Made by a program: the position numbers and the translations under genes. DNA of 64,000 nt. Origin: Iris pallida. Its lineage: Eukaryota > Streptophyta > Magnoliopsida > Asparagales > Iridaceae. The notes beneath the pieces were generated by a model, which saw nothing but the letters and a program-made list of their open reading frames with translations, made no database searches and was not told the origin of the DNA. Positions 1 through 12,279 of the stretch are shown one piece after another (positions within the stretch are counted from its first letter, which is position 1; the number at the start of each line of letters is the position of its first letter). The DNA lies in contig JANAVB010012167.1 of NCBI GenBank assembly GCA_029216955.1, positions 1 to 64,000 of the forward strand. The letters are read 5' to 3'.

Positions 1-62
1 ATAATATATTTATATATATTTTATATATTATAATATATATATATATTATATATATATATATT
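1..62. repeat. (TA)n-rich tract at left edge
   Basis: Almost pure A/T with TATATA runs up to the point where unique LINE 3' sequence begins. It may be the LINE tail or the target into which LINE-A inserted. A similar tract lies at the other end of LINE-A and at the 3' end of LINE-B. Confidence 0.85.
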
Positions 63-149
63 AATTGGAACCCTCCTTTATTGACGTAAAAGGAACAAAA
101 TGCTGAAGCCTATACAAAGAGCGCGACTCACGCAGAATGAAAAGGAAAA

Positions 150-3100
150 CACAAAACCAGCCAGGGTGATCACGACTGACTAGACGGGGCAAAGTTAGTC
201 CAACATCCTCCAAAAATTGGTCGACGAGTGAGAGCAGCGGATGATTTTTTTAATCTGTCTGAGAACCTCTCTGAGAAGTTAGAAGGAGCTGAGTTGGCGG
301 CCCTCATATCTGTACTTATTACTCTTCCATAGAACCCAGATGCCAGCGGCCGCAATGATCTGGTGCCCGGGAAGAACTCCACTTGCCAAGAAGATCGTTG
401 AAGCCTCCGACCTGATGATTGGGGTGGCATCTGCTAGATAGGTTAGACCACAGTTGAGAGGCAAGATGTTCAGAGTGAAGAACGTGCTCTGCCGATTCAG
501 CTTTGGGAGAGAGTCAACAGTGGCATCTCGACGCAAGACTGAAACCGAGGGAAGTGAGGGAGTCGTCTGTGCAAAGTTTTCTACGCTGCGCTCTCCAAGT
601 TAGAATTGACCATTTGTTTGGGATGCAGGATTGCCAGAAGGGGACGGTGAGAGGGGAAGGTTCACCGGGGACTCTGATCACGCTTCTGGAAGACGCGAGA
701 GTGAACTCTCCTTCGTTGGAAGGAGACCACCTAAGGACACCGTCAGTGTCTCTGATCATTGACAGTTCAGCGATGCTACGACCGTAGAGAATGCGATGCC
801 AATTTGTTGATGCCCGGCAGTTAGCCATAACAATCGATGGGTTGGAGTGTTGGAAGTATCTGGCTTTCATAAAACGAGACCATATCAAGTTATCCGTGTG
901 CACCTTCCACCACAACTTCATGGAGCCGGCTTCAACAATGTTTGATAGCCTGCAGAACCCGAGGCCGCCTTCATGGTGGTTTGGCCATGGTGTCCCAGCT
1001 GGCCCAGTGGTGCTTATCTTTGCCGTCGCTGGGACCCAAAAGAAGTTGGAAAAGAGGGACTCAAGAGATGTTAAGAACTTCCTCGGGGGGGAGCACACCG
1101 CTAGGGTGTATATGGGGATGGATGACAGCATCATCTTCCCCCGGGGGAGAGGGTGGCGTTGTACAATCCCTCAATTCTCTTTCTGACTTTCCTGACCAGA
1201 CCTTTGATATCCTCGAATTAGACTTACCATAAACCAGCGGGAAACCGAGGTGGTAAATGGCGGGTATGCAGTGGCGAAGGAAGTAAGATTGGTAAGAGTA
1301 GCAGAGTGGGTCCTATTGCTTGTGGTGGGTGTAGATGACGCTTTGTTGGAGTTCACTCGTTGTCCTGAGCTTCTGGTGTATCTCTCTAGCGTCCTGTGAA
1401 CCGCATCTACCGATCCAATGTCCTCCGCCGAGAAGATGAGGATGTCATCCGCATATGCTAGATGTGTGATTAAGGGACAACCGGTGGTAGTATAGAAATG
1501 ATAATCTGGGGAGTTGGCTAGGGTATTTAAATTTCCGTTGAGGGCATCAACCGCAATGATAAAGATGGTGGCGGACGAGGATCGCCCTGTCGGACCCCTA
1601 GCTAGCTTTAAAGAAACCTGCCGCTTGCCCGTGATGTTGGGGTGAACCATGAGTCGTAGATGGATCTGAAGAGGATGTCAATCAACGATTCGGAGAAACC
1701 AAAAGCTCTGAGTACCCAAATCATGAATTGTCGGTCCAGACGGTCACAGGCTTTCCATATCTAGTTTGATGGCCACAATGTCTCCCTGGAGGGGAATTTA
1801 TGCACGTGATCATTTCTTGTGCCAGAAGGATGTTGTCTGTAATGTTGTGGCCTTGGACGAATCTATTTTGCTCTTCAGAGATAATCTTAGGGAGCAGCGT
1901 TGACATTCGGTTCGCGATAATCTTGGAGATGATTTTGTTAGTGAAAGTGCAAAGGCTGATAGGACGGAAATCCTTGAAAGTCTCAGGATTATCTTTCTTG
2001 GGGATGAGATTGAGGTTGGTGTTGGAGATGGATTTAGGATATCTCGCACCTAAAAGAAGGTTGTGGCCGCTTCTAGGAAGTCTTGAGCGATGAGGTCCCA
2101 GCAAGTGTGGATGAATTTTTCTGAAAAACTGTCGGGGCCGGGAGCGTGTGTTCATTGAGATTCCACACCGTCTCCTTGACTTCTTCTGCGGTTGGGGGAA
2201 CCAGGAGCTGCTCGTTCTCTATGGCTGATCAAGCTGGGATCTTGGACAGGAGATCGTCGACTTTGGAGATGAGTTCTTTGGAGAATAATCGGTGTAGTAG
2301 CCGGTGGCAGCCTCCTGAATGCTCCGTTTGTCTTTCAAGAGGAGGCCGTCGTCTGTGATCTGGTGCAAGTTCAGCTGCTTTCTTCGACCTCGGGCGCATG
2401 AGTGAAGAAAGTCGAGTTTCTGTCTCCCTCGCTGTCCCAAGCCAGTCTAGCTTTCTACTTCCAGAATTCAGTCTCGATCTTCAGCCGCGATTTAAGAATG
2501 GCCCTGGTGAGGTTAAGCGTGGTACGGTGAACCTGTGATCTGTTTGAGTAGAACAATACCTCAGCCTTGGTCACGTGTCCTCCGCTTTTTTGATTTCCTG
2601 AAAGATGTTGCCAAAGGCGTTCTTGTTCCAGGTGGTCAGTGCTTTCTTTGTGGCTTTGAGCTTGGCAGCGATGCATATTAGAGGATATGGCTCTGTGGAT
2701 GTCCTCCAACTGTCGCTACTATGTTTTGAATTGCGGGTGGAAGGTCCAGAAGTCCTGGAACCGGAATGCCTACTTGATCGGGTTAGGTTTGTTGCTGATT
2801 TCAACAAGTAGGAAGAGTGATCCGATTTCATTTTATTAAGGTAGGATAGGTTGGAGATGAGGCCTGTGTCGGACTAAAGATTGTTGACCAGAGCTCTGTC
2901 CAGGTGAGAGTACTGGCATCTGGCGCCTTCCTACATGTTGCACCATGTAAACTCATTGCCTGAGAAGGGAAGGGGAACATATGTGAATTAAAAATGAAGG
3001 TGTTGAAGTCGTTCATGGCTATCTGGTACGGTGGCCGACCGCCAGACTTTTCTCTCTGTAAGAAATAGTGTTCAAGTCTCCAACACATAGCCACGGGAGG

Positions 3101-3460
3101 TGTCTATGTTGTTGATGAATGTCCAAGAGGGTGTCCCAAAGGGCCTTGCGTTCATAAATATTGAACTGCCGTGAACTGCTAATAAAATGGATCGACTCTT
3201 GAGAGTGGGGTGTTCTACCCAGCAGAGAGCTTGTCTAGAGTCCTGGATGGAGCCGAACTTGATATTGGGGCCAAAGAATATCCAGATGTCGTTGCACCCG
3301 ACTACTGCTTCCGGGAAGCCAAGCGTTAGAGAAAGGGCTTTGAGTTTGTTTTTTTGAATATCGAATCTATGATGATAAGAATGTAATGTGATGAATCTTC
3401 TTGAGGCCAATAATTCTGTTCCTCGTGGGTTTGCTAGCAAGCCCACGAACATTCCATGAA
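150..3460 (-). pseudogene. LINE-A ORF2: endonuclease / reverse transcriptase / zf-RVT, broken
   Basis: The order on the minus strand is canonical. WNVRGLA at about 3,440 opens the endonuclease. KSGGRPPY with the following NDFN segment (about 3,050-2,990) is its middle part. LAWDSEGDRNSTFFHS near 2,440-2,390 is the linker common in plant L1 ORF2. RT begins with LIPKKDNPETFKDFRPISLC and EQNRFVQGHNITDNILLAQE (2,060-1,800). The catalytic YADDILIF lies at about 1,460-1,430. The C-terminal zf-RVT stretch (1,134-514) has HEGGLGFCRL and WRAQRRKLCTDDSL, and a terminal AGIWVLWKSNK block lies near 330. These parts fall in at least six different frames or are separated by stops, so no functional protein is made. 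The promoter would have been internal, at the 5' end near 6.0 kb. Confidence 0.85.
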
Positions 3461-3469
3461 AGGATGTTA

Positions 3470-5985
3470 AGCAATCAGGGGTGGGGGTGGGGGGAGGGGG
3501 TTGTGTAGCTTTGCGGCTGATCTTGTGGTCATAATCGTTGACTTTTTGCCCTTTTTGTTGTTGTTGTAAGGATTGTTGTGTGCTTTCGGGAAGGCGGTGG
3601 CATGATCTGCCGTTTCCTTATTCTGTCCTGGCGATGTTTAAACGGAGGCCTCCATCTGGGCGGGGCTGTAACTTGGCTTCTCTCAGTGCGCAGAGGGGGT
3701 TGGAGGGGTCTAGGAATCCTGCCCTTGGCTAGTTGGAGGCTGCGATTTGAGTCTGCACCCAATAATATGAGAATGACCTCTGAGGGTGATGTAGGTCATC
3801 CTTGTCTGTTTCTGGTTGTTATGGCTCTGGCTTCTCACCAGGCCGCTTACTTATGTCTTCTTCGAAGTGATGCTGAACTGTACTGAAATCGCTGAGTTTG
3901 ATGAGGTGTCTTCTGAGAGGGCGAGAGCACCGAAGGAGTTGTGGAGGTGGATAGCTTGGGCAGCGGGTGAGACCAGTCCTAAGGTGGATTGGGAGTGGAG
4001 GGCACAATTTCTGCAGTGGGTTGGGAAATGGTGGTCGGGCTTGGTGAAGCTTTGCTTTCGGCGAAACGCTATGTGAGTTGGAAGGGAAAGGATAGGCTCT
4101 GACGGTGGGATTGGTCCTTTTGTAGAGATGGGGTCTTACGTGGCTGGTTTCTTCAGATCGGTGGGCTTTGTAGCAGTGCCTGGTGCGATGTCTCTAAGCT
4201 GACAGTGTTGGCAGTAGATAATGCTGTTGTCATATACAGTGCCTGGGAGTGCGTTCTGCCGCGAGTTGGAGCTCTATATGTTTAGGAGGATCTGATGATA
4301 GATCATGTTCCACGCAGATTTTAGCAAAGTGACCTTTGGAGAGGCTTCGGGTCTCTTCGGCAATGGCCACTAGAGTTCCGAATGAGCTGGCTCTCCTTTT
4401 GAGAGTCGGTGGAGCGAAGCATACTAGAGGCAAGTTGGGAGGTGATCCATGCTGACATAATGGTCGAGTCGACTTTGGGGTCGAAGTTGGGAGTCCATTT
4501 GACAATTTTAACACTATGAGAACCAATTGAGGTGGTGCTTTTGCCCAAACTTTGGAGTAGTCTGCCTCTGAGGAGAGGTGCAGATAACAGTGTTTGGATC
4601 TAACGGCACCACCTGAAAGCCGAGGCTATCCCCCAGCCGGAGATGGTCTCGCGAACAGTATGGAGTTTCTGGCAGCCCGCCTGGAACTTCAAGACAATGG
4701 TTTTCACGAAGCTCCTAGCGAGAGAGGTAATCTCTGCTTGGAAGAAGGGAATCTAGATAGTCTGACCTTCAGCCAGGGCCTGGAATTCTTAGTCACCTAG
4801 CTTACGTCCTCCATTGGGGGACCAGATGAGCTAATCGATCCGGTCTCAAGGCGTCCGCGAAAGAAATCGGCTGGGCTACCCTGCCTGCGAGAGTAGGAGG
4901 CATGCGGGTTGAGCGGAGTGGTCGGGTGGCTACTGCGGGGGGGGGAGGGGGGGAGGGCTGTAGGCCCGCTCTGGGAACTGGTGACCTCCACAAAGGAGCT
5001 GACATGGATGGAAGGGGGGCTTGCGTATGCGCCCAAAGGAGGAGGCCCATTGGGGGCCATACGAGGAGGAGGCGCATGAAGTATGGACCAAGTAGAGGGC
5101 GCATGGCTCGCCTCCCACTGGGCGCATGCTGTAGGGCCAGGGACGCATGGCTCGACTCCCGTTGGGCGCATGCTGTAGGGCCAGGAGGCGCATGGCCTCC
5201 CAGAGAAGGGCTGAGCCCGAGTCCCTTGAAGCGGACATGGAGGGCCCTGAGCCCTGGCTGAGGGGCGCATGATTGCCCATAAGTTGGTGGGGCACATGGT
5301 TCTAGCTGGCTGTAGCGCCAAGGCTAGAGGTGGGGGCGCATAGCTGGTAGGGACGGAGCGGGCGCATGCCCTGTCGGCGGGGACATGGGCGTATGACTCG
5401 ATCTCCGTCGATCCCGAGGAGGGGGAAAGATAATTGATACTGAATTCAAATTTGAATTCAAAAAGGCTGGTACGCGGGAAGCTGCATTGGGAGGACATGA
5501 AGGCTCGCCTAACGAGCAGCCTTGATGAGGCCATCGAAGGGGAGGGCTACTCCCTGCACGACGGAGCGGTCGGAGGAGAGCTGGGGGCCAGCTGAGCTTG
5601 CGCGCGATCCCGGTGCCTGCAATGCCTACTAGCCAGTTGCTTCGACGTCCAGTCCGGAGACTGGCGGCCGAGAGTGGAGGACCCGAAGAGGAAGGAGCAG
5701 TTGGGTCCCCGGCGAAGCCTGGGAGCGATGTCGTTACCGGGGATGGTATGGATGGCGGTGGGGAACTGTGAAGGGACCCCGCTGTCGTCGACGACGAGCT
5801 GAACGGGCGGGCTCGGAGAGGGGCGGACCGCTGAGGGGAGGACTTGCTGCGGGGGAGAACTCCGGGAGGGGGAGGAGGGGAGGCGAGGCATGGGGAACTT
5901 GGGGGGAGGAGAGGGGCGGACCGATGAGGGGGGACCTGCTGCGGGGGAGAACTCCAGGGAGGGGGAGGAGGAGAGGCGGAGGCAT
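3470..5985 (-). pseudogene. LINE-A ORF1 (gag-like, DUF4283-type), broken
   Basis: ORF1 of plant L1 elements encodes the RNA-binding chaperone of the ribonucleoprotein. The N-terminal part (5,985-4,800) is very rich in proline, serine and arginine and GC-rich, in several shifted frames. The stretch 4,548-4,230 carries WTPNFDP, a LPLVCF-like segment, then SFGTLVAIAEETRS and an AKICVEHDLSS segment. That is the order seen in DUF4283 proteins of plant LINEs (a WxPxF segment, then a G.P.xxDxxT-like and an RVCVEIDLS-like block). The C-terminal part (to about 3,529) is basic, with RKRQ and TTTKRAK. I see no intact CCHC knuckle. The start codon is uncertain because the 5' part is frameshifted. ORF1 to ORF2 spacing is short, as usual. 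Confidence 0.68.
5035..5400. repeat. Cluster of GGCGCATG motifs inside LINE-A ORF1
   Basis: About ten copies of GGCGCATG or close variants (for example near 5,070, 5,098, 5,121, 5,142, 5,165, 5,187, 5,262, 5,335 and 5,361), plus inverted TGCGCC near 5,036. Spacing is partly about 22 bp and otherwise irregular. On the coding strand the motif yields recurring MRP/HAP tripeptides in the proline-rich part of ORF1. The surrounding sequence is GC-rich compared with the rest of the window. Confidence 0.75.
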
Positions 5986-6095
5986 GGGAAACTTCGGGGG
6001 GGGGGGGAGGAGGTGATGGTGGGGCCGTCGGTGTTAGGCGGGATAGCAGATCAATCCGGCGGCTGAGGGGGGAACTCCAAAAGAAGGAGAGGAGG

Positions 6096-6206
6096 AGACA
6101 TATATATATATATTATATATTATATATATATATATAAGATATATAAAATAATATATATTTATATATATATATATAATATAATATATAATATATATATATA
6201 TTTTTC
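6096..6206. repeat. (TA)n tract at the 5' side of LINE-A
   Basis: Long TATATA-dominated stretch immediately beyond the 5' end of LINE-A, mirroring the tract at 1-62. Confidence 0.85.
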
Positions 6207-6500
6207 CTTTTTTTCTCAAAGCTTACTACCGGTAGAGTTACCCGAAAATCTAATTGTGCCTTTTTTTTTTCCGATTTAAAGTTCTTTCAAAGTTTTCCAG
6301 CTAGCCCAGAAATTAGGGCTGCAATTCGGTCGTTTTTGGTTAAAACTTAAGAAGAACTCAACCGTCAGATGTTCAGCGATCATAATACGAAAAAAAATCT
6401 CGATCTTTTGGATGTGAGGTTTCGCCGAGTGAGAAACATTAATTTCGGTCGGGGTAACATCTAGGCTTCTTTTGAGAACATGGCTGCATGTGTGTGTATA

Positions 6501-6542
<42 letters not shown>

Positions 6543-8650
6543 GGGGCTTCCTCTGCTACATATAGTTTAAACAACAGAAAACCTTATTCTTACACACCAA
6601 CCCACCCGCTCACGCGTAGCAGCGACAGCTGCCACAACAAGTGCTCTATGACTGTTTCCTGACCGATCGCCGCTCTGGCCTTGTCTGGCCACGGCGCCAA
6701 ACCCCGACATCCTACGTAGCAGCGGCGACCCACGTGGCCGCCTGTGCATACAAAGACCGCAGCTGTAAAGCAGTAGTGGGCACAATAGCGGCGGCCAACT
6801 GCTGCCAACCGCCGCCGCAACCACCCCTCCACGTTTGTGCGAATCTAGTGACCTCCCCTTGACAGCCACCTGCTTCCCGAAATGCAACATATGTGATTCT
6901 TGTGTTTCGTACGAGATCCCATCTTGACGCACGAGAATTCGAAGTTATAATTAATTTTCGTTGCAACAACTTTGGGTACATTTTTGGACAATCCGACCGT
7001 TGGATTGTTGATCCAATTCTTTCTTCTCAATCTCGTTATATGTCCTTTCCCTCACCTAAATTATTAACCATTAATTCGATCGTTTGATAGATCAAACCAT
7101 CCACCAAGTTGACCATTTAAAACCTATTTATTTTAGACAGTTTCATGGAGCCAACATCGCAGATTCATTTCTCTCTCATCAAAGCTCTAATTGACGAACC
7201 ACCAACTCTATTGCGTTGAAGGTATAACCACCTTCGTGCCATAAAAAATTCAGTTTCATAGGATATCGTTTGGTTGGTTGAAATCGACGCCAAAATTGGC
7301 CTCTCGAAATCATAATTTTCAACATATAAAATTTAGATTATTGAATTCAGGACATCGGATTCCAAATCTGACACCACCATCGAACTCGTGGTGTCGTTCT
7401 GTCCAAGATTGATATAATTTATAAAATTTGGACAACCTTTGTCTTGGCACAATTTTTGGAGTAAAGTGGCTCCAACGGTGGATTTAATTTTGACACAAAA
7501 ATTACTATTTTGCCCCTATGTCCAAAATTGGACTTATGGGTAGCCTAATCTAGCTATTTTGCTTATTTCGAAAATGTTGGAAATGATTATTTTAGCATCT
7601 GGAGATGTTTACGGTAGTTCCACCTTTTCTGCTTTATTTGGATTGACGAGTTCGCTTGCAGGACGTCGTCGAATCATCGTGCAACCTTCAGACAAGATAT
7701 CGTGCCACTGTGATCTAATTTATTATCTATTATACATGGACGTATTGTTGTGTGTTAGGATTACATGTGTTAGGAGAGCATTCAAGTGTGACTTGTGTGC
7801 TGTCGATGATGCCATCGATGACATATAGTGGGGGTGTGTGTGTGTGACCTATCATGCTAGTAGAGTTCTTCATATTGAAGTTATTTTTAAATGAATTTTA
7901 TGACTTGGACGTGACTCATGACACGACACTTGGAATAAGAGTTACATTGGCATTGGCATGCACCCTGTACTTGGCCGGTACAAGGGCTCGTGTGACAGAT
8001 CATATATGACTAGTTGTGTTAGATAGAGGACTTGCATGTGAGATATGAGTCGTACAAGTCATGGACATGATCTTGTACTACTCCTGGGGAGGGGAAGACT
8101 ATTAGTAGGCGTATGAGATAGCCACCTTTTTAGCCTCATAGTTGCCCGATTATGGGTTCATAGTTTCTCGGTTGTGGGAGTATTGCTAGAGTATATATCC
8201 GGCAGGGCTGGTCGTGCGTCAGAACACGGTCGGGAGGTATGCTAGTAAATACATAAGCCTCTAACGGATGCTATGCTTTATTCCTTCACCTTCTCATACG
8301 TACCAAAGTAGTCTTCGACATGTATACACTTAGATGGTTAGTCTCCCTTGTCAGCTATATTCATGTTCATGTATATTACTTTTAATATTTGTATTGTGGC
8401 TAGTTGTTGTATCTTGTTACGTCCCTCTGAGAACTTGGTGATCTCTCCAGGGTTAGTTGGCCTTTCGGCATAAAGTTATCATGATGTTCTGCAGGATTTA
8501 GGTACGGTTGACAATATTTCTTATTATCACTTTTGCGTCCTTTGTACTATTTATTTCTGTTGTCGTCATAGCCTAGCTTTACTGGACCTCTATTATTCTT
8601 CGTGTCCATTCCAAACATATATATTGATGGCCTGCAAATCATGACACATA
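6207..8650 (+). mobile_element. Decayed LTR-like sequence (Tekay-type family)
   Basis: No reading frame of any length is convincing. The text resembles Ty3/gypsy LTR sequence: repeated plant-LTR phrases such as CCGTCAGATGTTC and GACCGTTGGATTG, a second (TA)n block at about 6,497-6,540, and at 8,418-8,453 the box TTACGTCCCTCTGAG that also occurs in the LTRs of the element at 24,255-34,118. Neither end of an LTR can be fixed. It is probably the older sequence into which LINE-A inserted. Confidence 0.5.
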
Positions 8651-8875
8651 TTATTTGTTCTTGATTTTGTTATTATGGATTGAGACATAGTTGTGATATA
8701 GATTAGTTAGCATATGCTAGTTTACTTTACAACATAATACGATTATGATAAGTCTATTAAATTGGGAATACTTATTCTAGCCGTAGAGCTGGCATGCTCG
8801 TATCCTAGGTTACTATATATTTTTGATGTCGGCAGTGATAGCCGTACTCCTGCGGGTATTCCTGATCGTATATAC
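8651..8875. other. Short stretch with nothing recognisable
   Basis: AT-rich, without ORF, repeat or border that I can identify. It separates two LTR-like fragments of opposite orientation. Confidence 0.4.
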
Positions 8876-9852
8876 TTGGAAAGATCACCAGGTCCTTAGA
8901 GAGATGTAACAAGATACATATAACATGCCAGTAAATTGAATATGCACATAAGTACAACTGGGCTTCCTAACTATCTATATGAGATGCACTTTGGGGACAA
9001 CGTTCCACGTTGGGGCTTTAAGAATAGTAGAGAAAATGAAGGGTAGCCACAAGTAGCGCTCATCCAAGTCACTATCTGCCGAGACAAGTATGTGTAAAAA
9101 ATAAATAGTAGCCCCTACGCTAATAGCTGTCCCCTGCCCCAATGATCCTATCCATTGTTGCATCCATAACATGTCCACTTGGCAACTGCTACAGCTTTAA
9201 CTCGACATTCTAATAACAGTTACCTCCTAATCGTCGCATGTCCCAAACGTATCGTTGCCCTGTCGAATACGCGAGTCTGTGTCCTATATAAAGCTCACTC
9301 ATCTTGTAGTACACATGTGTCAAGGCCAAAGTTTATAAAAGTACCTTATACTCATTGGGTAGTCGAGTAAAACTAGGTTAACATGCATAAAGTAAAGATA
9401 AGTAAAGAAAATGACTAACTTCATCGCTTGCACCCAAGTATGACTTGGACGCGCAAGTATAATGAAATAAACAAGTAAAGGAGAGAAATGATATAAATAA
9501 AATATGATGAAATAAATGACAAAATCAAAAACCGTAGCAAGGAATACTTGATTGGAGGTGGTGTGAGAGTTTGACAACGTCCGGTAGGTGAACTTGTCAA
9601 GTCAAAAGTAGCAAGGAAAGTAGCACTTCTGCAAACATCTTCGGATGCTCAAAAATAGGGTGGTAGTTGGGTTCTTCACAGCACAACGAGATCGCGCGAT
9701 GTTCATAGGCAGTAGCTTCGGTCATCACACGACGACGCGAGAAGGTGCGGGTGTGCACATGAAAGAGGGGATGACTCTGGGGAGATCTCGATAGGTTTTT
9801 GAGTACTTTTTGTATGTTTTATCAAGAACCTTTTAAAATCGAAGCTAACTTA
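8876..9852 (-). mobile_element. LTR fragment in opposite orientation
   Basis: Starts with ATCACCAGGTCCTTAGAGAG followed by ATGTAACAAG, the reverse complement of the LTR box seen at 8,418. It continues with AACTATCTATATGAGATGCA. The LTR at 24,255-27,511 carries the same order: CCAGGTCCTCAGAGGGACGT, then AACCATCTATGTGTAAAATG about 120 bp later. The alignment is weak after about 9.4 kb. No coding capacity. Confidence 0.5.
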
Positions 9853-11463
9853 TATAACCCCCAGATTTCAAAAATTCTAATTTTTCTCAAAATTCTCGTT
9901 ATTATTTTCCTAATTTCCTATGTTATAATTATTATTTTACTAGTGATTGTTATTGCTAGTGATTATTTTGGGGGATTATGAATATGGAATAGCAAAGTCG
10001 TAATTATTTAAGGTGGAGTGGCAATAGTTGGTAATTTTCTAGATGTTCCTAAATCAGGAATCACATAGTTGTTAAATGTTAGGAGTGGGAATGGTTTTTT
10101 AGTGTTTAGGAGTCCAAGATGGAATGCTTAGCCACATGGATTAAGTGGAAATATTCTAGAATTCTTTAGTTAATTGAGGTTTGGTCTTGGAATCTATAAT
10201 GTTTCCTCCTAGCCCATGTGCTTAACCATTCTTGGATCTTCCTAATCACAACTATAAATATCCCGTAATTCCGATTAGTTTAATCATCCCAACTTCTAAA
10301 TTCTTCTACGTGTCCATAATGTCCATATTGTGCCCAAATTCTCGTGTTCGTCATATCGGCCTGTCTATCCCCATTTTATTATTTCTCTAGCTATTACAAA
10401 TACATCTTCATATCGGACACGACACGTCCCCAAACCCCACCAGAATTCTACAAAACTCTCATGTCCTCTGCTCCGAACCTAAGGATACGGATACTCTCAT
10501 ACCCCATAATTCCAATTCCTAAAACCCGACATATTGTTTTTGATCCAGGGACACAACCAACCCGTGTCTTGTGTCCAAGGACACGAGTCTAGCCCTAACC
10601 CTATCTCTATTGTCGACATCATCACCCGGATTGTGTCGCTGGAGCCACCGTGTCCGGCCTATCTTTGTCGGAACAACACGCGGGAACCTCTTGTCCACTG
10701 GCACCATTTTCTGACAAAGAATCGTACTGCCGTCTCCTTGAACCCCAACGATTTCCTCGAATGGAAGCATCTTCGATCGTGCTCTTCTAGTCACCGCCTT
10801 GTCAGATCTCTATAACCGCTATTAGGAGCGCCTCGCCGGAGCCATCCTCGTCGCCACAGCTATGACCACTGCCAGATCTGGATATCCGACCACCATATCT
10901 GGCCAGTGGTTCGGAGTCGACCTTACCGGTTCTTCCAGGATCCGTCGTTCGATCATATCCTCGGTCGTAACCTACTCGATGACAACCAGTAGTATCTTTC
11001 TGGGGTCTCCACCTTGCCCCTCCGACCTCAGCCGTTCCCTCCAAGAGATGAGCCTAAGCCACCGCCTCCTCGCTCTGAAGCCTTGAGTCACCGAGTGCCG
11101 GGAGCCGCCACATCCTCCGGCACTGCTCTTTCTCCAAGAAGCTCTATTACTGCTCCACAGTTGAACCCTAGCCGCATCCCATCGTCGATCTCCACCGGCC
11201 GACCAATTTTCTTCTTTGGAGCTGACCGCCTCTTCCCAGAACCCTGTTGCTCCATCCCGTGACCGCCCCCTGCTCCGTTCCTGGTAGACGACTCCTGTGC
11301 TGCCGTGAGCCTAAATCGAAGTTACCTCAACCTTGGACGCATATGTGACCTAGCTGCCTCGATCTTGAGCACCGCCGCTATGCTTTTCTTCTGTCCCAGT
11401 CGACGATTGCCAAGCCTCGCCGGAGTGCAGCCACCACCAGCAAAGTAACCCTCAGTTAGCTTT
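9853..11463 (+). mobile_element. Old LTR, 5' half (split by later insertions)
   Basis: Begins TATAACCCCCAG, very like the TGTAACCCCCCAG start of the LTRs at 24,255-34,118 (read on minus) with the terminal TG mutated to TA. It has a TATA-type box at 10,253 and GACACG motifs at 10,410-10,590. A GC-rich segment follows at 10,600-11,450 with short non-conserved frames. The Tekay-like element interrupts it at 11,469. Removing that element and the next one joins this half to 34,124-35,667, giving an LTR of about 3.2 kb. It may be a solo LTR. I could not confirm its target duplication. Confidence 0.6.
10253..10260 (+). promoter_or_regulatory. TATA box of the old LTR
   Basis: TATAAATA in an otherwise ordinary context, followed downstream by a GC-rich segment, the arrangement also seen in the other long LTRs here. 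Confidence 0.45.
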
Positions 11464-11468
11464 ACTCT
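11464..11468. repeat. Target site duplication, left copy (ACTCT)
   Basis: ACTCT directly before the TGTCAC end of the left LTR. An identical ACTCT follows the right LTR at 24,243-24,247. Confidence 0.9.
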
Positions 11469-12279
11469 TGTCACTACCACTTTTCTAGCTTGGGGGTATT
11501 TTGGTTATTTTTCAAATTTTGGAATTTTTTGGAATTATTATGTATTATTATATTATTAGAATTAATATGATTTTTTTGGTAATTTTTGGTGATTTTTTAG
11601 GATAATTGATTTTGGGCCTATAGTTGACTTTGACTTGTGTTGACTAGAAGACTAACCTAGTGACTAATCTAGGTTATGGCCACTTAGTTAGGTTAAGTAA
11701 CCTTGGTTTGACCTAATTTAATGAGGTTTAAGTCATTGGAACTAGTTAGGAGTGATTTGGAGTTGTTTAGGCTAATATGGCTTAAGACTTCATAAGTCAT
11801 GACTTATGGTTTTAACCATTTAATAAAACAACTTAGCCATAGCCTATGTGACTTGGCCCAAAGCCCAAATTAGCAACCCTAACATTTTGTCCAGCCAACC
11901 TAGGGATTCCCCCACTATTTAATCTCTCCTAAAATCTAGGGCTAGCCTCTTCCTTAGGAATTTATTGAAAGAGAAGAAAGAGGTGAGTCCCCATGTTCAA
12001 AAATCCCTAAAATCCATTTTTCCTCCTTTTTAATCCAAACAAGTTACAATAGGTTCTAATTATTGTTTTCTTTCTGTTGGAATTGGTTGTTCTCAGTTTT
12101 CTAACAATTTGGAGGAGTTTCACTATCAATGAGAACATCACTCATTAAAGCTTTTTGAGAGTTTTGATTCATTGAGGTAACTCTCTATCCACACCATAGA
12201 ATCCTGAGATTTTTACATCAATAGGGAGCCCTAGACCTAACCTAACAGTAGGAATAGGAAACCCTAGGTTTTCGTGTCC

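Larger units (their letters stand above)
63..6095 (-). mobile_element. LINE-A: near full-length decayed L1-type non-LTR retrotransposon
   Basis: Read on the minus strand, this is a two-ORF L1-type LINE. A proline-rich ORF1 lies near 6.0-3.5 kb. ORF2 follows, with an apurinic endonuclease, reverse transcriptase and a C-terminal zinc-binding zf-RVT region ending near 0.2 kb. The roughly 6 kb length fits a full-length plant L1. Many frameshifts and stops break both ORFs. No poly(A) tail is visible: the 3' end runs directly into TA repeats, and the 5' end also abuts a TA tract near 6,100. Target duplications cannot be told from the TA background. The ends are approximate by tens of bases. Confidence 0.88.

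Noticed and set aside
4797..5534. A 245-residue proline-rich frame as a host gene
   Set aside because: It is the GC-rich N-terminal part of LINE-A ORF1: same strand and collinear with the DUF4283-like part and ORF2.
6034..6219. Isoleucine/tyrosine-rich frame of 61 residues
   Set aside because: Pure translation of (TA)n repeats.
10519..11262. Possible exons of a host gene in GC-rich sequence
   Set aside because: Short frames on both strands with no motif; position and composition match the GC-rich block of related LTRs.
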